From: Diphasiastrum complanatum
Lineage: Eukaryota; Streptophyta; Lycopodiopsida; Lycopodiales; Lycopodiaceae
NCBI GenBank assembly: GCA_029204225.1
Contig: CM055104.1
Coordinates: 47,438,451 to 47,502,450 of the forward strand
Direction: 5' to 3'
Length of the DNA: 64,000 nt
A model generated the notes under the pieces. The model made no database searches. It saw nothing but the letters and a program-made list of their open reading frames with translations, and was not told where the DNA came from. Position numbers and translations under genes: made by a program. Positions 33,701 to 43,467 of this stretch are shown piece by piece. Within the stretch, counting starts at the first letter, position 1, and each line of letters starts with the position of its first letter.

Positions 33701-34736
33701 GTATGATCATTCACTTTACTTTAGAATTAGTGCTAATGATGTTACAATCCTTCTAATTTATGTGGATGACATTATTTTAAGTGGAGGGAACAAGGAAGAT
33801 ATAGAAGATATCAAGAAAGCACTAAAAAAGGAATTTGAAGTGCATGATCTTGGTCTTTTGAGCTATATCTTAGGAATAGAAGTAATTAGAACTTCTCAAA
33901 TCACTTTTATTTCACAAGAGAAGTATGCTATTTCTATTCTCAATAGATTTCATATGGTAGATGCAAATCCTATTGATACACCTATGGAATCACATGTAAA
34001 GCTAACTATAAGAGGTAATGAAAGATCCTTCGAGGACATTACTCTCTATAGGAAGCTAATAGGTTCTCTTATATATCTAACCATCACAAGACCTGATTTA
34101 TCTTATTGTGTTGGTAGATTAAGCCAATTCATGCAAGATCCTAGCATAGAACATTGGAAACTAGGAAAGAGGATCTTGAGATACATCTCGGGAACAAAAG
34201 ATTTTGGCATTGTTTATAGAGGCTCATCACCTAACTTATTTGGTTTTTCAGATTCAGATTTTGCAGGAGACCTTATGGATAGAAAATCCATAAATGCACA
34301 TGCTATTTTCATAGGTGATGGAGCTATCTCATGGATGTCGAAGAAACAAGCAACTATATCACTTTCTTCTAGTGAGGCCGAGTACAAAGCTTTGACATCA
34401 TGCACAAAGGAGATGGTGTGGATCAAGAGGATGATTATGGAGCTTCATTTGCTGGATTTTTCAGAGAGTCCAATCATCTTTTGTGACAACCTTTCAGCCC
34501 AAAGTCTAGCAAGCAATCCGGTTTTCCATGCAAGGAGCAAACATATCGAGGTGGCTTACCATTTTGTGAGAGAACAAGTGTTGGCAAAAGAGATCAAGCT
34601 TGAACATGTCCCATCAAAGGAATGTGTGGCTGATATCTTTACCAAAGCATTGGGAAAGGACTTATTTTTCAAGCATAGAACAAGTCTTGGTGTACTTTCT
34701 AAATCTATGCTAAAACTAGTTGAAGAGGGAGTGTGA
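30786..34736 (+). CDS. Copia A Gag-Pol polyprotein, intact (1316 aa)
   Basis: One frame encodes everything for retrotransposition. Gag with a UBN2-type domain (about residues 20-190) and a CCHC knuckle CFYCGVKGHFASDC (from about 245). Aspartic protease DSGAT (306). Integrase zinc region HKRMGH (439) with CEEC. Integrase core with Asp 503 (LLHSDIHG), Asp 565 (RSDNGGEY) and Glu 601 (NGVAERKN), giving the normal D,D-35-E spacing. RT with YVDD at 992-995 and LYGLKQAPRSWYARL before it. RNase H with FSDSDFAGD (about 1155) and SSSEAEYKAL. It ends near ADIFTKAL plus about 35 residues. The stop TGA (34734-34736) uses the first bases of the 3' LTR. The start is the first ATG followed by the conserved copia Gag N-terminus. 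No missing catalytic residue was found. Particles assemble in the cytoplasm; integrase acts in the nucleus. Confidence 0.95.
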   Translation: MATNGGYMLESNDRLTSLNYSTWKVRMESLLEMNELMDIVVGVEERPLAPQEQLRYDKRAKKALHMIKMNVTNELIKEVGKCTSSSEAWEALKKVYESKSTSRVLTLRRQIFSCMQKKSENGHAFVLRVKALNDELACINDGINNEELVQVILNGLLDDHANLVQSYAIQKCLPSVGDLQEVLLAEEFRLQARVGASSTSQGGEEEAMFSKGKFKGKGKCNWSKGQDQGEHSTFGKKKDRSKLKCFYCGVKGHFASDCFKKKRDQGEKQTNLTIDEGGDELLSNDAFVMSSCLLANHGDIDPWWIDSGATSHMTYHKEYFSSLMAFDGDRKVIYTANDGECAIKGIGTIPISLSINRNIELKDVLLIPSITKNLLSVSQMLDKGFKVEFDGDACLIKKGCSIIAKGKRQGKLFKLDACVVANQVGCMANEQMSIQEVWHKRMGHLNYKALEVIAKKEVVRGLPKSLTCLNHVCEECALSKSHRLPYTRSISRSKMPFSLLHSDIHGVTTISNGGAKMYVTFIDDFSRFCWVYLLKSKDEVFDVFVKFKVAIETQFTTKIKCLRSDNGGEYISNKFKAFCDEHGIKREYTCPRTPQQNGVAERKNRTLCESAKAMRLNANLPKPFWSDALLCANFLCNRWPSVVLEGKTPFEALFGTKPNVKFLRTFGCICYFNITLDDRTKEDPSSRKGIFVGYSEVSKAYRIYVPSIKKVFTSRDVIFDESNIPKVVSSDDGVVATNVLDDNGVDDTLDVDVEEASSSQIPRRTPRHKVKPSRLTYDGKGKQVVDGSNYAFLTSFDVPSCVDEARQKEEWIQAMDLEFEALMKNNTWRLVELPKGKSAIGCKWIFKVKTNQDGSINKLKARLVAKGYAQEHGIDYEETFAPVAKMVSIRVIISLATLYGWDLWQLDISNAFLNGDLEEEVYMEQPESYVSHSKPNHVCFLQKSLYGLKQAPRSWYARLNSFLLSQNFTMSEYDHSLYFRISANDVTILLIYVDDIILSGGNKEDIEDIKKALKKEFEVHDLGLLSYILGIEVIRTSQITFISQEKYAISILNRFHMVDANPIDTPMESHVKLTIRGNERSFEDITLYRKLIGSLIYLTITRPDLSYCVGRLSQFMQDPSIEHWKLGKRILRYISGTKDFGIVYRGSSPNLFGFSDSDFAGDLMDRKSINAHAIFIGDGAISWMSKKQATISLSSSEAEYKALTSCTKEMVWIKRMIMELHLLDFSESPIIFCDNLSAQSLASNPVFHARSKHIEVAYHFVREQVLAKEIKLEHVPSKECVADIFTKALGKDLFFKHRTSLGVLSKSMLKLVEEGV
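34722..34731 (+). other. Polypurine tract of A
   Basis: GAAGAGGGAG directly before the 3' LTR, the primer for plus-strand DNA. It also encodes the last residues of Pol. Confidence 0.85.
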
Positions 34737-35384
34737 AAAATTGTCAACTAGTAGTATTTTCCTAACTTGAGATTTTGTAGGCCTATGGCCAAATAAAAGT
34801 TAGAGATAGGTTCATACATGTATGTAGAGGCCCAAAGTATGTGTACACTACTTTTGAGGTCACATTAATTAGAGGAGGTCGAGTGTGGAGCTCTTCTATT
34901 GGCTCATAATTTGGTGCATTCCTATTTGACCAAATTTCTAGGTATATGGGTGAATCCTATTGGACCCCAATTTTAGCCTATCATAAGACAAGTGGTCAAG
35001 AGGCACTATGGCTGCTATAAATAGCCATCTCCACGAGTATGTACACATCTCATTTTCATTCTATTGAATGAATGTTATGCTCTTTGAAGATCCATCTTCT
35101 TCTCTCTCACTTTTTTGTTCATATCTTGCATTCTAGCCACTAGAATTGTGATTTCTTTGTTGCTATGGCTTCACACGTGTGAAATGTAGGTTGTAGGCTC
35201 TGAAGTACGGACAGGGACAGCAAGTTTCTGTTTGTGGAAGCTTATGATCAGATTTTGATGTTTAGTTGATGTTTAGTATGCTTAACATCACAATTTCTAT
35301 CATTTTTTCAATCTAGATGTGCATAACTTCCATGGCCAAGATCTTTATGAAACTTTAGCATCTTTTGGATCTGAGTTTTTCACA
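34732..35384 (+). repeat. A 3' LTR (653 bp)
   Basis: Identical in length to the 5' LTR, with one base difference seen. Its first bases supply the stop codon of gag-pol. Followed by the target duplication GAGAT. Confidence 0.95.
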
Positions 35385-36312
35385 GAGATCTACAAAGTTA
35401 GGCTATACTGACAAGAAGAGCAACATGCAGTCTGGACCAAATTCTGGTCCAGGATCGAATTCAAGCTCTTCATCATTCCAATCAGTGTAAAAACATTTCT
35501 GCACATATTGTAAGAGGATTGGCGACGAAATCAAGGACTGCCAAACTTTGAAATACAACAACAAAAAGAAGAAGCAAGTCCAACAACAAGCACATAGTGC
35601 TACAACCAGTCACTCAAATCAGCAAAAAGAAGATGAAGCAGCTTTCATGACCAAACTCAGAGAACAACAAGATATTGATTTTTGGTATTTAGATTCGGAG
35701 CAACTCAACACATGACTCACCATCACGACTGGTTCAAAGACTATAAGTCATTCACCCACTCATGAGTTGTGCAACTTGGAGACAACTCATCACATTCAAT
35801 CGAAGGTGAAGGAATAGTCAGAGTTGAATTCAAAAGAGGTGAGGTCAAGTTGCTGTCCAACGTTCTCCATGTTCCAAATCTGACCAAGAATCTGCTCTCA
35901 GTTAGTAGAATCACTGATTCAGGTCAGAGGGTCAAATTTGATACAGAAGGCTGCACAATTCTTGACAAATCCCAGAAGGTTCCAGCCTAAGAAAGAAGAA
36001 GCGGCTATCTTTACAAACTCAAGCTTCTAACAATCAAGCTCTTCACACAACCACTTGTGAATCAATTGATATGTTGTGACATTTCAGACTTGGCCATCTT
36101 AACTTCAACAATATTTAGCAAATGTCAGCTCAAAGTCTAGTACAAGATTTGCCTTTTGTCAACAAGCCAACTTCTCCATGCAAAAGCTGTATTATCAGCA
36201 AGCATGCTAGAAGTCCCTTAATTTCAGACTCAGTTCATACATCCAAGGGGTTGCTTGACCTTGTACATAGCGACATTTGTGGTTCGATGCATACTGCTTC
36301 CACAGGGGGAGC
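35385..36312 (+). pseudogene. Copia D, second part: knuckle, protease, pre-integrase
   Basis: Continues D after element A. A knuckle CTYCKRIG-D-EIKDC has Asp in place of the zinc-binding His. The protease site begins FWYLDS and loses one G, giving a frameshift inside the active site (about 35696). Next VQLGDNSSHSIEGEG, NLTKNLLSVSRITDSGQ, a stop near 35988, then broken pieces with PCKSCIISKHARSP (integrase CC pair) and LVHSDICGSMHTASTGGA (first catalytic Asp). It ends at 36312 where an H-family LTR starts, so the rest of integrase, RT and RNase H are missing. Confidence 0.75.
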
Positions 36313-37140
36313 TGTAGGGTCGAAGATCTTGCATAGTATAGCTCTCCCGCCTGTCAACAAGGGTTAGAACACTGGATAGGTACCTAACTATGAATAGATG
36401 CTACTTCTAGTTAGTTTCCTACTTTTTCTCTAACTCTACCACCACTAACACTACACATCCCTAACTCTACTCCACTAAACTAACCTTCACCTTGATTTTT
36501 TGGTGAAAGAGAAGATAAGAATAGAAGAGATTGAGGGGACAAGAGAGAAAGAGAGAGATAGAGAGTGAGAGTGAGAGTGGAGGTTAACTCAAATGCTCGT
36601 TTTACTTGCCAAAGAAGAAACATTAATAGTGGAAACCAAGAAAGCATGAACTCGAAAGCAAAGTGAAAGCAACAATAGCCATAGCAAGCATTGAATAGCA
36701 AATGAGGATGCTTCTCTTCCAAAAATTGTAGAGTTTTCTCCTTCTCATTAAGCATCGAAATAGAGTACAAATGGTGTCTTTTTATAAATAAGGAAGATCC
36801 TTGTCCCAAAATTCTATTGGCTAATATTCACATTGATCCTATCCATTCATCTTGGACCCAACTTGATCCAAGGGTCCACAAAAAGTACAATAGAAATCAC
36901 AAGATTCATGTGAGTCCAAAATTGGACCCAACTCTAAAAAAATAGACTCTAAATTTAAAATTGACTTTGGGCCTCAAGTGTTATTTTGATTACAAAGGGG
37001 CCCAAGTCTATTATTCTATTTACAACTCAACTTGCATGCTCATTGGGCCATGGGCTTGTACGCATAGGATGCCATGCCCTCGCAACACATTTTATTGGCC
37101 GATAATATTTATTTACAATTTGTCGGGAATACCCCCAACA
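36313..37140 (-). repeat. H-family LTR (828 bp), left LTR of the mini-element
   Basis: On the + strand it starts TGTAGGGTCGAAGATC and ends ATACCCCCAACA, the inverse of the LTR at 26882-27678. As the element runs minus, this is its 3' LTR. The CT/GA-rich tract and TTTTTATAAATAAGG (about 36779, TATA-like on the minus strand) match the other copies. Confidence 0.85.
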
Positions 37141-37355
37141 GGACCCATGGCCTAAAGTAGTGCCGGTCCCTCGACACTCTGCCGGTTTAGTATAGAGTCT
37201 TCTTGGCCCGCCTCTGGTGGATCAGGTAGCCAGTGACATCTTCCATGAAATTTATTTTGTCCAGTTTCTTCAAGTCCTTGGGCATGTGAAGGGACTTGTG
37301 GACTCCTGTTAGCCAATTTTGGTCGACCCACGCTTGGAATCTGTGCATCCAGGGA
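37141..37355 (-). pseudogene. Tail of the env-position ORF in the mini-element
   Basis: Minus-strand reading HRFQAWVDQNWLTGVHKSLH, then PKDLKKLDKINFMEDVTGYL and QRRAKKTLY, then stop. This matches the last 60 or so codons of the coiled-coil ORF at 26660-26836. It is the whole coding content of this mini-element: a deletion joined it directly to the primer site. Confidence 0.75.
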
Positions 37356-37373
37356 TTTCCGAAAATGGCACCA
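37356..37373 (-). other. Degenerate tRNA-Asp primer site
   Basis: Minus strand TGGTGCCATTTTCGGAAA, about 12 of 18 matching TGGCGCCGTTGCCGGGGA, one base from the right LTR as in element H. Confidence 0.55.
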
Positions 37374-37374
37374 C

Positions 37375-37887
37375 TTTAGCGTCAAAGATCTTGCGTGTAG
37401 TATAGCTCTCCCACCTGTCAACAAGGGTTAGAACACTGGATAGGTACCCAACTATGAATAAATGCTACTTTTAGTTAGTTCCCTACTTTTTTTCTAACTC
37501 TACCGCCACTAACACGACACCCCCCTAACTCTACTCCACTAAACTAACCTTCATCTTGATTTTTTGGTGAAAGAGAAGACAAGAATAGAAGAGATTGAGG
37601 GGAGAAGAAGGAAAGAGAGGGATAGAGAGTGAGAGTGGGAGTGGAGGTTAACTCAAATGCTCATTTTACTTGCCAAAGGAGAAACATTAACAATGGAAAC
37701 CAAGAAAGCATGAACTTGAAAGCAAAGTGAAAGCAACATTAGCCATAGCAAGCATTGAATAGCAAATGAGGATGCTTTTCTTCCAAAAATGGTAGACTTT
37801 TCTCCTTCTCATTAAGCATCGAAATAGAGTACAAATGGTGTTTTTTTATAAATGGGGAAGGCCCTTGCCCCAAAATTCTATTGGCTA
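37375..37887 (-). repeat. H-family LTR, first piece (5' LTR of the mini-element)
   Basis: Matches 36313-36825 of the left LTR, starting TTTAGCGTCAAAGATC and running to CTATTGGCTAAT. Similarity stops at about 37887, where gypsy integrase sequence begins. The remainder of this LTR is at 43154-43467. Confidence 0.85.
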
Positions 37888-38900
37888 ATGGTCCTAGCAT
37901 CAACTACTCTTACTGCCTTGGCTTCGACCCATTTGGTGAGGTAGTATGTGGCTACGATTATGTATCGAGCCTCGGAACTCCTTGTCGTAGGGTGAATTGG
38001 ACCGATGTATTCCAATCCCCACTTTTTGAATGGTGCTTGGGCTAAGACCGGGTGCAATAAATCATAATTCAATCTCGTTGGCCTTCTCGCCCTTTGGGAC
38101 ACATCGCACTTTTTCAAGTATTCCTCCATATCCTTATGAATCGTTGGCCACCAACATCCTGATTGCAAGATCTTGCAAACTGTAATGTCGGATGCAAAAT
38201 GGCCTCCACCCATGCCTTCATGTGAAAGCGAAATGATCTGGGTGGCCTCATGAGGAAGAATACACCGCCGAAGAATTCCGTCTGGATCTCTTCGGTACAG
38301 CTGGCCGGCAATCAGCTGATAAGGTCTAGCCTTCAAGATCGATTTCCGCTGTTCCGCCTTTGGTAGTGATTTGTCTGGTTGGCCCCGCATTAGATATTCA
38401 ACAATGTCGGCAGTCCATTCTGGTACTGTGTCCACATAAAATAAGGCAGCATCTGCCAGCTCATCATCGGATTGGGTTGCAATCTCTTTTCCCTTGATTC
38501 TTGACACATGATCTGCCATGTAATGTTGTTTTCCCTTGTGAACTACTATTCGAAAATCAAACTCCAATAACAGAAGTAGCCATCTGGTGATTCTTCCAGT
38601 GTTGCAAGTTTTGTTAACGAGATAGAGCAAGGGTTGACAGTTCGTATAAAAAGCAAAATGTGTGGCCATCAAATAGTGTCAAAATACTTAACCGCAGAAA
38701 TCATTGTCAGTGCTTTCCGCTCTGTGGTTGAATAATTCATTTCGGTATCATTGAGCTGTCAGCTTGCAAACCGGATTGGAAAATCCTTTTTGTGTTCACC
38801 TGGCTGGGTTAAGATGCTCCAATTGCATACTTCGATGCGTCCGTATGCACGTGAAACTCAATGGACCAATTGGGTAGGCGTAAGATTGGTGCTGAAACCA
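37888..38900 (-). pseudogene. K: RNase H and N-terminal half of integrase
   Basis: The frame 37878-38672 has FAFYTNCQPLLYLVNKTCN and GRITRWLLLL (RNase H), GKQHYMADHVSRIKGKEI, then QLIAGQLYRRDPDGILRRC. The integrase zinc region is SHEGMGGGHFASDIT with KKCDVSQRA, where the second Cys of the pair reads Ser. The first catalytic position reads WGLEYIGP, Glu where Asp is usual. It is cut at VVDARTIS by the LTR junction, so the second Asp and the Glu are absent. A frame break near 38675 separates the front of RNase H. Confidence 0.8.
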
Positions 38901-38916
38901 ATGCATCCTTAAGCTT

Positions 38917-39741
38917 CTAGAAAGCCTTTAGGACTTCCTCGTTCCAATGTGGATCCGTTGCAAGTTTGTAAATTGGTCGGGCTAACTCTGCAAAATCAAG
39001 AATGAAGATCCTATAATAGTTAGCATGACCCATGAAAATGTAGACCTCACGGATCGTCCCCGGTGGTGGTAGATCAATAATGATCTTGATCTTTGATAGA
39101 TCTGTGGCAATCCCATGTCTTGACACTATATGGCCAAGAATCAAGCCATGTGTCACCCAAAATTGACATTTTTCTTTATTCAGGGAGATCTGGTAGTCGC
39201 GACATTTTTGTAACACCTTCTCCAAGTTGGATAAGTGCCCTGAGTCTGGTCCATGCATGCACAGATCATCCAAGAAACTTTGCAAATAATCTTTGAATGC
39301 TGCCTGCATGACTCGCTGGAAGGTGGTTGGGGCATTGCAAAGTTCGAATGGCATCACTTTATAGGCATAGGTTCCCCATTCCGTGGCAAATGTTGTCTTG
39401 TGTTGGTCCTGGGGGGCTATCTTCACCTGGTTGTAGCCGCTGAAGCCCTTTAGAAAACTGTAGGCTTCGGCATCGGCTACTCTGTCAAGGACACTTTTTA
39501 TAAATGGTAAAAAAACATGATCCTTTTTGGTGATTGCATTTAGCGCCTTCAGATTCACACAAATCCGCATTTTGTCGTTCTTCTTTGGTACTATAACTAT
39601 CGGTGATACCCATTCCGTGTGCTCGATTTCATAGATGAAATCTGCATCCATCAGCTTTTGCAACTTTTGCTTGATCAGCTCAGTATAATTCGGGTTGCAG
39701 CGGTAATAACGGCTTACCTTGGGGACTGCTCCATCCACCAA
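38917..39741 (-). pseudogene. K: reverse transcriptase
   Basis: 274-residue frame with PKVSRYYRCNPNYTELIKQK, SPIVIVPKKNDKMRICVNLK, FLKGFSGYNQVKIAP, FELCNAPTTFQRVMQ, FLDDLCMHGPDSGH (catalytic FLDD) and GHIVSRHGIATDLSKI. The core RT blocks are complete, but the frame is closed upstream and downstream, and FELCN replaces the usual FGLCN. RT copies the element RNA. Confidence 0.85.
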
Positions 39742-41402
39742 GGGTATGGTGTGTTGGACTACTGTTGGTGGAATTCCCTTTAGGTCACTATAACTCTAGG
39801 CAAAACAGTCTTTATAATCCACCAACAATGAACGTAGTCTCTTGAACTCTGTGGGTGTTAACTGCTCTCCCACATGCACTATCTGTTCTTCTTCACCTGG
39901 CTCGGTAAGATTCATTGGTTGTGTTCACGCAGATCCCTCAAAGACTTGTTCCGCTGGTGCCTGACTTTGATTAGGTTCTCTCTGGGCTTGCAGCATCATG
40001 ATTACCATGTCATCCAAGGTGTAATTCTTGAAGGTCTCAAGCATCTCGTGAACTGGCGCTCGTCGAGATTCCTCTTTCAACATACTGATCTTACCTTGAC
40101 TGGTCATTTTTGGATTTTCCGTCACCTGTGTAGAAGATGATGCTGTATCTGAGTCTATCTTGATTGACTTCAAGGAATCCAACACTTTCTTTTTACTCTT
40201 TTTTGTCATTTTGGTGGATTCATTCTTGTTGTCTTTCATCGGGACAGTCGTCACATTCGCCTCGTGGTTGCGAATATCAACATCCACTGTAGCTATCGCC
40301 TCTTCGGGTAGATCACTCCATTAGATCACCTGGTTGTAGCGTTGCTTCAATTGATTCTTCTTATTCGTAGGTGCCTTGGGTGGATCGATCCTTGAGACTT
40401 TCGCCATAGCAGACTTTTGTGGTGGTTAGCTGGTACTTTCCTGGTTCCGTAACGATCTGGGTCCATGTGATGTAGGACCTATTCATTAGTCAGCTCAATC
40501 TCCTTATTATAAGTTAGAGCATGTTGCAAAGGGACTAGATCATCATCCACTGGGTTCTCAATAGGCTCCACTGATAGCCACGCTACGTTTATCATATTCA
40601 TCCCAAATGTGATTGGTGTGTCCATGGTGTAACATTTGGGTGAAGATGAACTAGGTTCTGGATCTGATTCATATTGACATGTCTGGCAATCAATAGTTGC
40701 TAATGCATCTGTCCATCTTACGACATCTATCTCTGAATGATAGTGACCTCCCTTGGCTGGCCTTGGGCGATCAATCGTATGATCTGTCGTGGATGATCCG
40801 TCATCAGCTTTGAGTGCAATAGGTTTCACCGCCCATGTGGTTGGATCTACCTTTACATCCTGTTCTCTGTTTTCGAAGGTGAGTTTTCCCGTACCCCAGT
40901 TGTGTACTACTTGCGTAGTCCTCAACCGTGGTCTTCCCAGTAAAACACGGTATGCAGATTGGGATTCCGGTATATCCATGACTACAAAAGTAATCACAAA
41001 CTACATGTTTGTTATCTTTACAGGGATATCGGCAACTACACCTTTTGGTTTCACATAGAATTGATCTGCCAGCTTGATGGCGAATCTTGCTGGCTTCAAC
41101 CCTTGCAAACCCCATTTTTCATATAAAGTAGTGGAGATCAAATTGACACCTGATCCTCCATCTACCACTGTCGCCTCATCCTCGTATCTCTTGTGTTTGA
41201 TGGGCAAAGTGATGTTGTGTTTCTCACTTTCCCATGTTGCTCCGATGTGGAGGACGTTACTTGTTTCTCCATAGTCCGTACAATATATGGGCTCAGGCGC
41301 TACTGGCTCCTCATCCGCTTTGGCCCATTCAGCTAGCAGGCTTTTCGCTTGTGGTGCAATCCGTAGTAGTTCTCCGAGTGGTAAACTAACACAACTTGAC
41401 AA
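39742..41402 (-). pseudogene. K: protease and linker to RT
   Basis: Open pieces 41001-41402, 40479-40997 and 39925-40287. Protease: EATVVDGGSGVNLISTTLYE (active site DGGS), then AYRVLLGRPRLRTTQVVHNW. Linker: TMDTPITFGMNMINVAWLS, NKEIELTNE and a Lys/Ser-rich section (KMTKKSKKKVLDSLKSIK). Stops near 41000, 40478 and 39924 break it. Order and spacing match N. Confidence 0.8.
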
Positions 41403-43147
41403 TAAAAGTGTGAGCCTTTCAGTGTGTGGTTCCTAGGGCTCCACCATGTGAAAAGGTGGTTCATGTTGGTGCAACCGATCATTTTGATAGTGCGTAGTGG
41501 TGAGCCCGCTTGCAGTTCCCGTTCGACGCCATCTAGAGGTTCCATGGGATTAACTCTTTCTTGCTCTTTTTCCTCCGCTTGTGCTTTCTGTACCCAGTGT
41601 CTTATTTTCTGGTACTGCCTTCTTTCTTCCCTCACATTCGGATATGGCGCTGAAGTTGAGGGTTGGTCGTCAGTGACCGATGGTGGTGGTGAGGGAGCCA
41701 CTTCCTTTCTCTTCTGTGCTCACGTAACAGCTAACAAAGGAGCGTGGAATTGTCGTCCTTCCGATGGCATCCCTGCTAGAACTGCTAGTTGTTGTGTGGC
41801 AATGAAGTTAAGAGGTGCACTGGTTCCAAATTTAAATGGACAATTTTTGTAACAGTGCCCATAACCGCATTCTCGGTAGAAGAATGTATATTGTCCCTTG
41901 TAGGGACATTCCGCAATTCTGGGTCCTTCACCGCATCCGTAGCAGCCGTAATTTCTTCCACCTTGACGTTCAGATTGTGCTGCATAGGCCGCAACATATT
42001 CATTTATGGCAGGATCCATGAATGGTTCATCTGGTCCGTACCATTGCTGCTGCTCAGGTTGGGGTGGCATTTGCATCTCTGGTTTTACTGCTGTTAGGTT
42101 TACATGGGCCACTTGTTGATTGGCTGGCCCTCGTGGAGCAGGTAAGGCCATACGTTGTGGTTGATTTGGTGCACCGTACCTTGGTGTTGCGTTGGGTGCC
42201 CCTTGATGGTAAGAATAAGAAGTCTGATAAAGACCTCTCTTCTGTTGAACAATCCAGGGGTTAAACGGACAAAATGTCGTATCGTGGGATGTTGCATTGC
42301 ACAGATGGAAGAATCTATGTGTCAGCCTCAAGTTTTGCTTTAGGACTGGACACTCGTTCGCTGTATGGTTTTGCGTGCACACTGAACACCATACATTCTT
42401 CCATCGAGGATACTGCAGTTGGTTTGGTTGTGGTTGATGTGGCGTTACTGCTACAACTCCCTGTAAGGCTTTCAGTTTCTGGTCAAACTGTGCCGTAAGT
42501 TGCTCCATCTACTGTTTGTGTAATTTTGTCATTTGCTCCAACAATAGTTCTATGGATAGAGTGGATGCTTTTGATGATGATGATGCGATCGAAGGAGTAG
42601 GAGTATGGGTGGATGGATATTCATCATTAGATCTCTCATCCTCTTCCCTGATGACATCTTCCATAGCTTCTTGCAGAGTAGCGTACTACTCCTGTCGTTT
42701 CAGTTCTCTTCTGATGCTTCGTGGGGAACCACATGATCACCGCATGATCAGGAGTTAGGACTGTGCTGCACTCGGATCGTATGTGTTTGACCCGTTCAAT
42801 GTAGTCCCTGACCCTTTCTCGTTTTCCCATCTTGACTTTGCTCAGCAGGAGAAACGGGTCTTCCAAGAACTTTCTTGGTTTAAAGCGTGTAATGAGAGCC
42901 GCTTTAACCGCTTCCCAAGTGGATTCTTCCTCTGACAAGTTGAAAACCAATCTTGAGCCACTACTAATAAGGACATGGGAAACAGCATCATCTTTTTCGC
43001 AGGAGTCCGTTCGTCGTAGATTTCACAAGCTTGCTCATAGATCTGGAGAAATCGGATGGGATTTGATGATCCGTCGTATTTTGGTATTTCCATCCGTGGT
43101 GCACTCCGGACTGCTTGCAAGGGAGCGACGGGTACGGGTTGGCCCAT
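41403..43147 (-). pseudogene. K: gag
   Basis: Starts at the ATG at 43147 (MGQPVPVAPL). The retrotransposon Gag domain is split by a frameshift near 42900 (KYDGSSNPIRFLQIYEQAC and, in the next frame, FNLSEEESTWEAVKAALITR, KMGKRERVRDYIERVKHIRS). The 41720-42508 frame has two Cys/His clusters: KNVWCSVCTQNHTANECPVL with HLCNATSHDTTFC, and YGCGEGPRIAECPY with ECGYGHCYKNCPF. The 41333-41701 part is the tail with YQKIRHWVQKAQAEEKEQER. Gag coats element RNA. Confidence 0.8.
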
Positions 43148-43153
43148 TGGATC

Positions 43154-43467
43154 TTCACATTGATCCTATCCATTCATCTTGAACCCAACTTGATCCAAGG
43201 GTCCACAAAAAGTACAATAGAAATGACAAGATTCATGTGAGTCCAAAATTGGACCCAACACTAAAAAAGTAAACTCTATGTTTAAAATTGACTTTCGGCC
43301 TCAAGTCTTATTTTAATTACAAAGGTGCCCAAGTCTATTATTCTATTTACAACTCAACTTGCGTGCTCATTGGGCCATGGACTTATACGTGCAGGATGCC
43401 ATGCTCTCACAACACATTTTATTGGCCGATATTATTTATTTACAATTTGTCGGGAATACCCCCAACA
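43154..43467 (-). repeat. H-family LTR, second piece
   Basis: Matches 36827-37140, from TTCACATTGATCC to the terminal ACCCCCAACA. Together with 37375-37887 it makes one LTR of about 827 bp, the same length as the intact copy at 36313. Copia M starts at the next base. Confidence 0.85.

Larger units (their letters stand above)
29524..35384 (+). mobile_element. Copia element A, full length (5861 bp)
   Basis: Complete Ty1/copia retrotransposon: two 653-bp LTRs, Met-tRNAi primer site, one uninterrupted gag-pol ORF, a polypurine tract, and a perfect target duplication GAGAT (29519-29523 and 35385-35389). I saw a single difference between its LTRs (GCAGG in the 5' copy near 29979, GTAGG in the 3' copy), so insertion was recent. 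It interrupts copia remnant D. Element B (47209-53069) is a sister copy of identical length in opposite orientation. Confidence 0.95.
37888..43153 (-). mobile_element. Gypsy K gag-pol segment inside an LTR (5.27 kb)
   Basis: A gypsy segment from just upstream of the gag ATG (43145-43147) to mid-integrase, without LTRs or primer site. It lies exactly between two halves of one H-family LTR. No target duplication is visible at the junctions (GGCTAAT then segment on one side, TTCACATTGATCC on the other; the uninterrupted LTR reads GGCTAATATTCACATTG). The coding blocks are the same family as F and N. Confidence 0.75.

Noticed and set aside
41720-42508. Plus-strand ORFs opposite the K and N gag-pol (for example 41424-41852 and 62768-63145)
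   Set aside because: They are shadows of gypsy coding sequence with low stop density. The minus strand carries the recognisable knuckles and protease.
36313-43467. 36313-43467 as a single ordinary gypsy element with gag-pol between two LTRs
   Set aside because: gag-pol lies inside the right LTR rather than between the LTRs, the true interior is 235 bp, and no target duplication flanks it.
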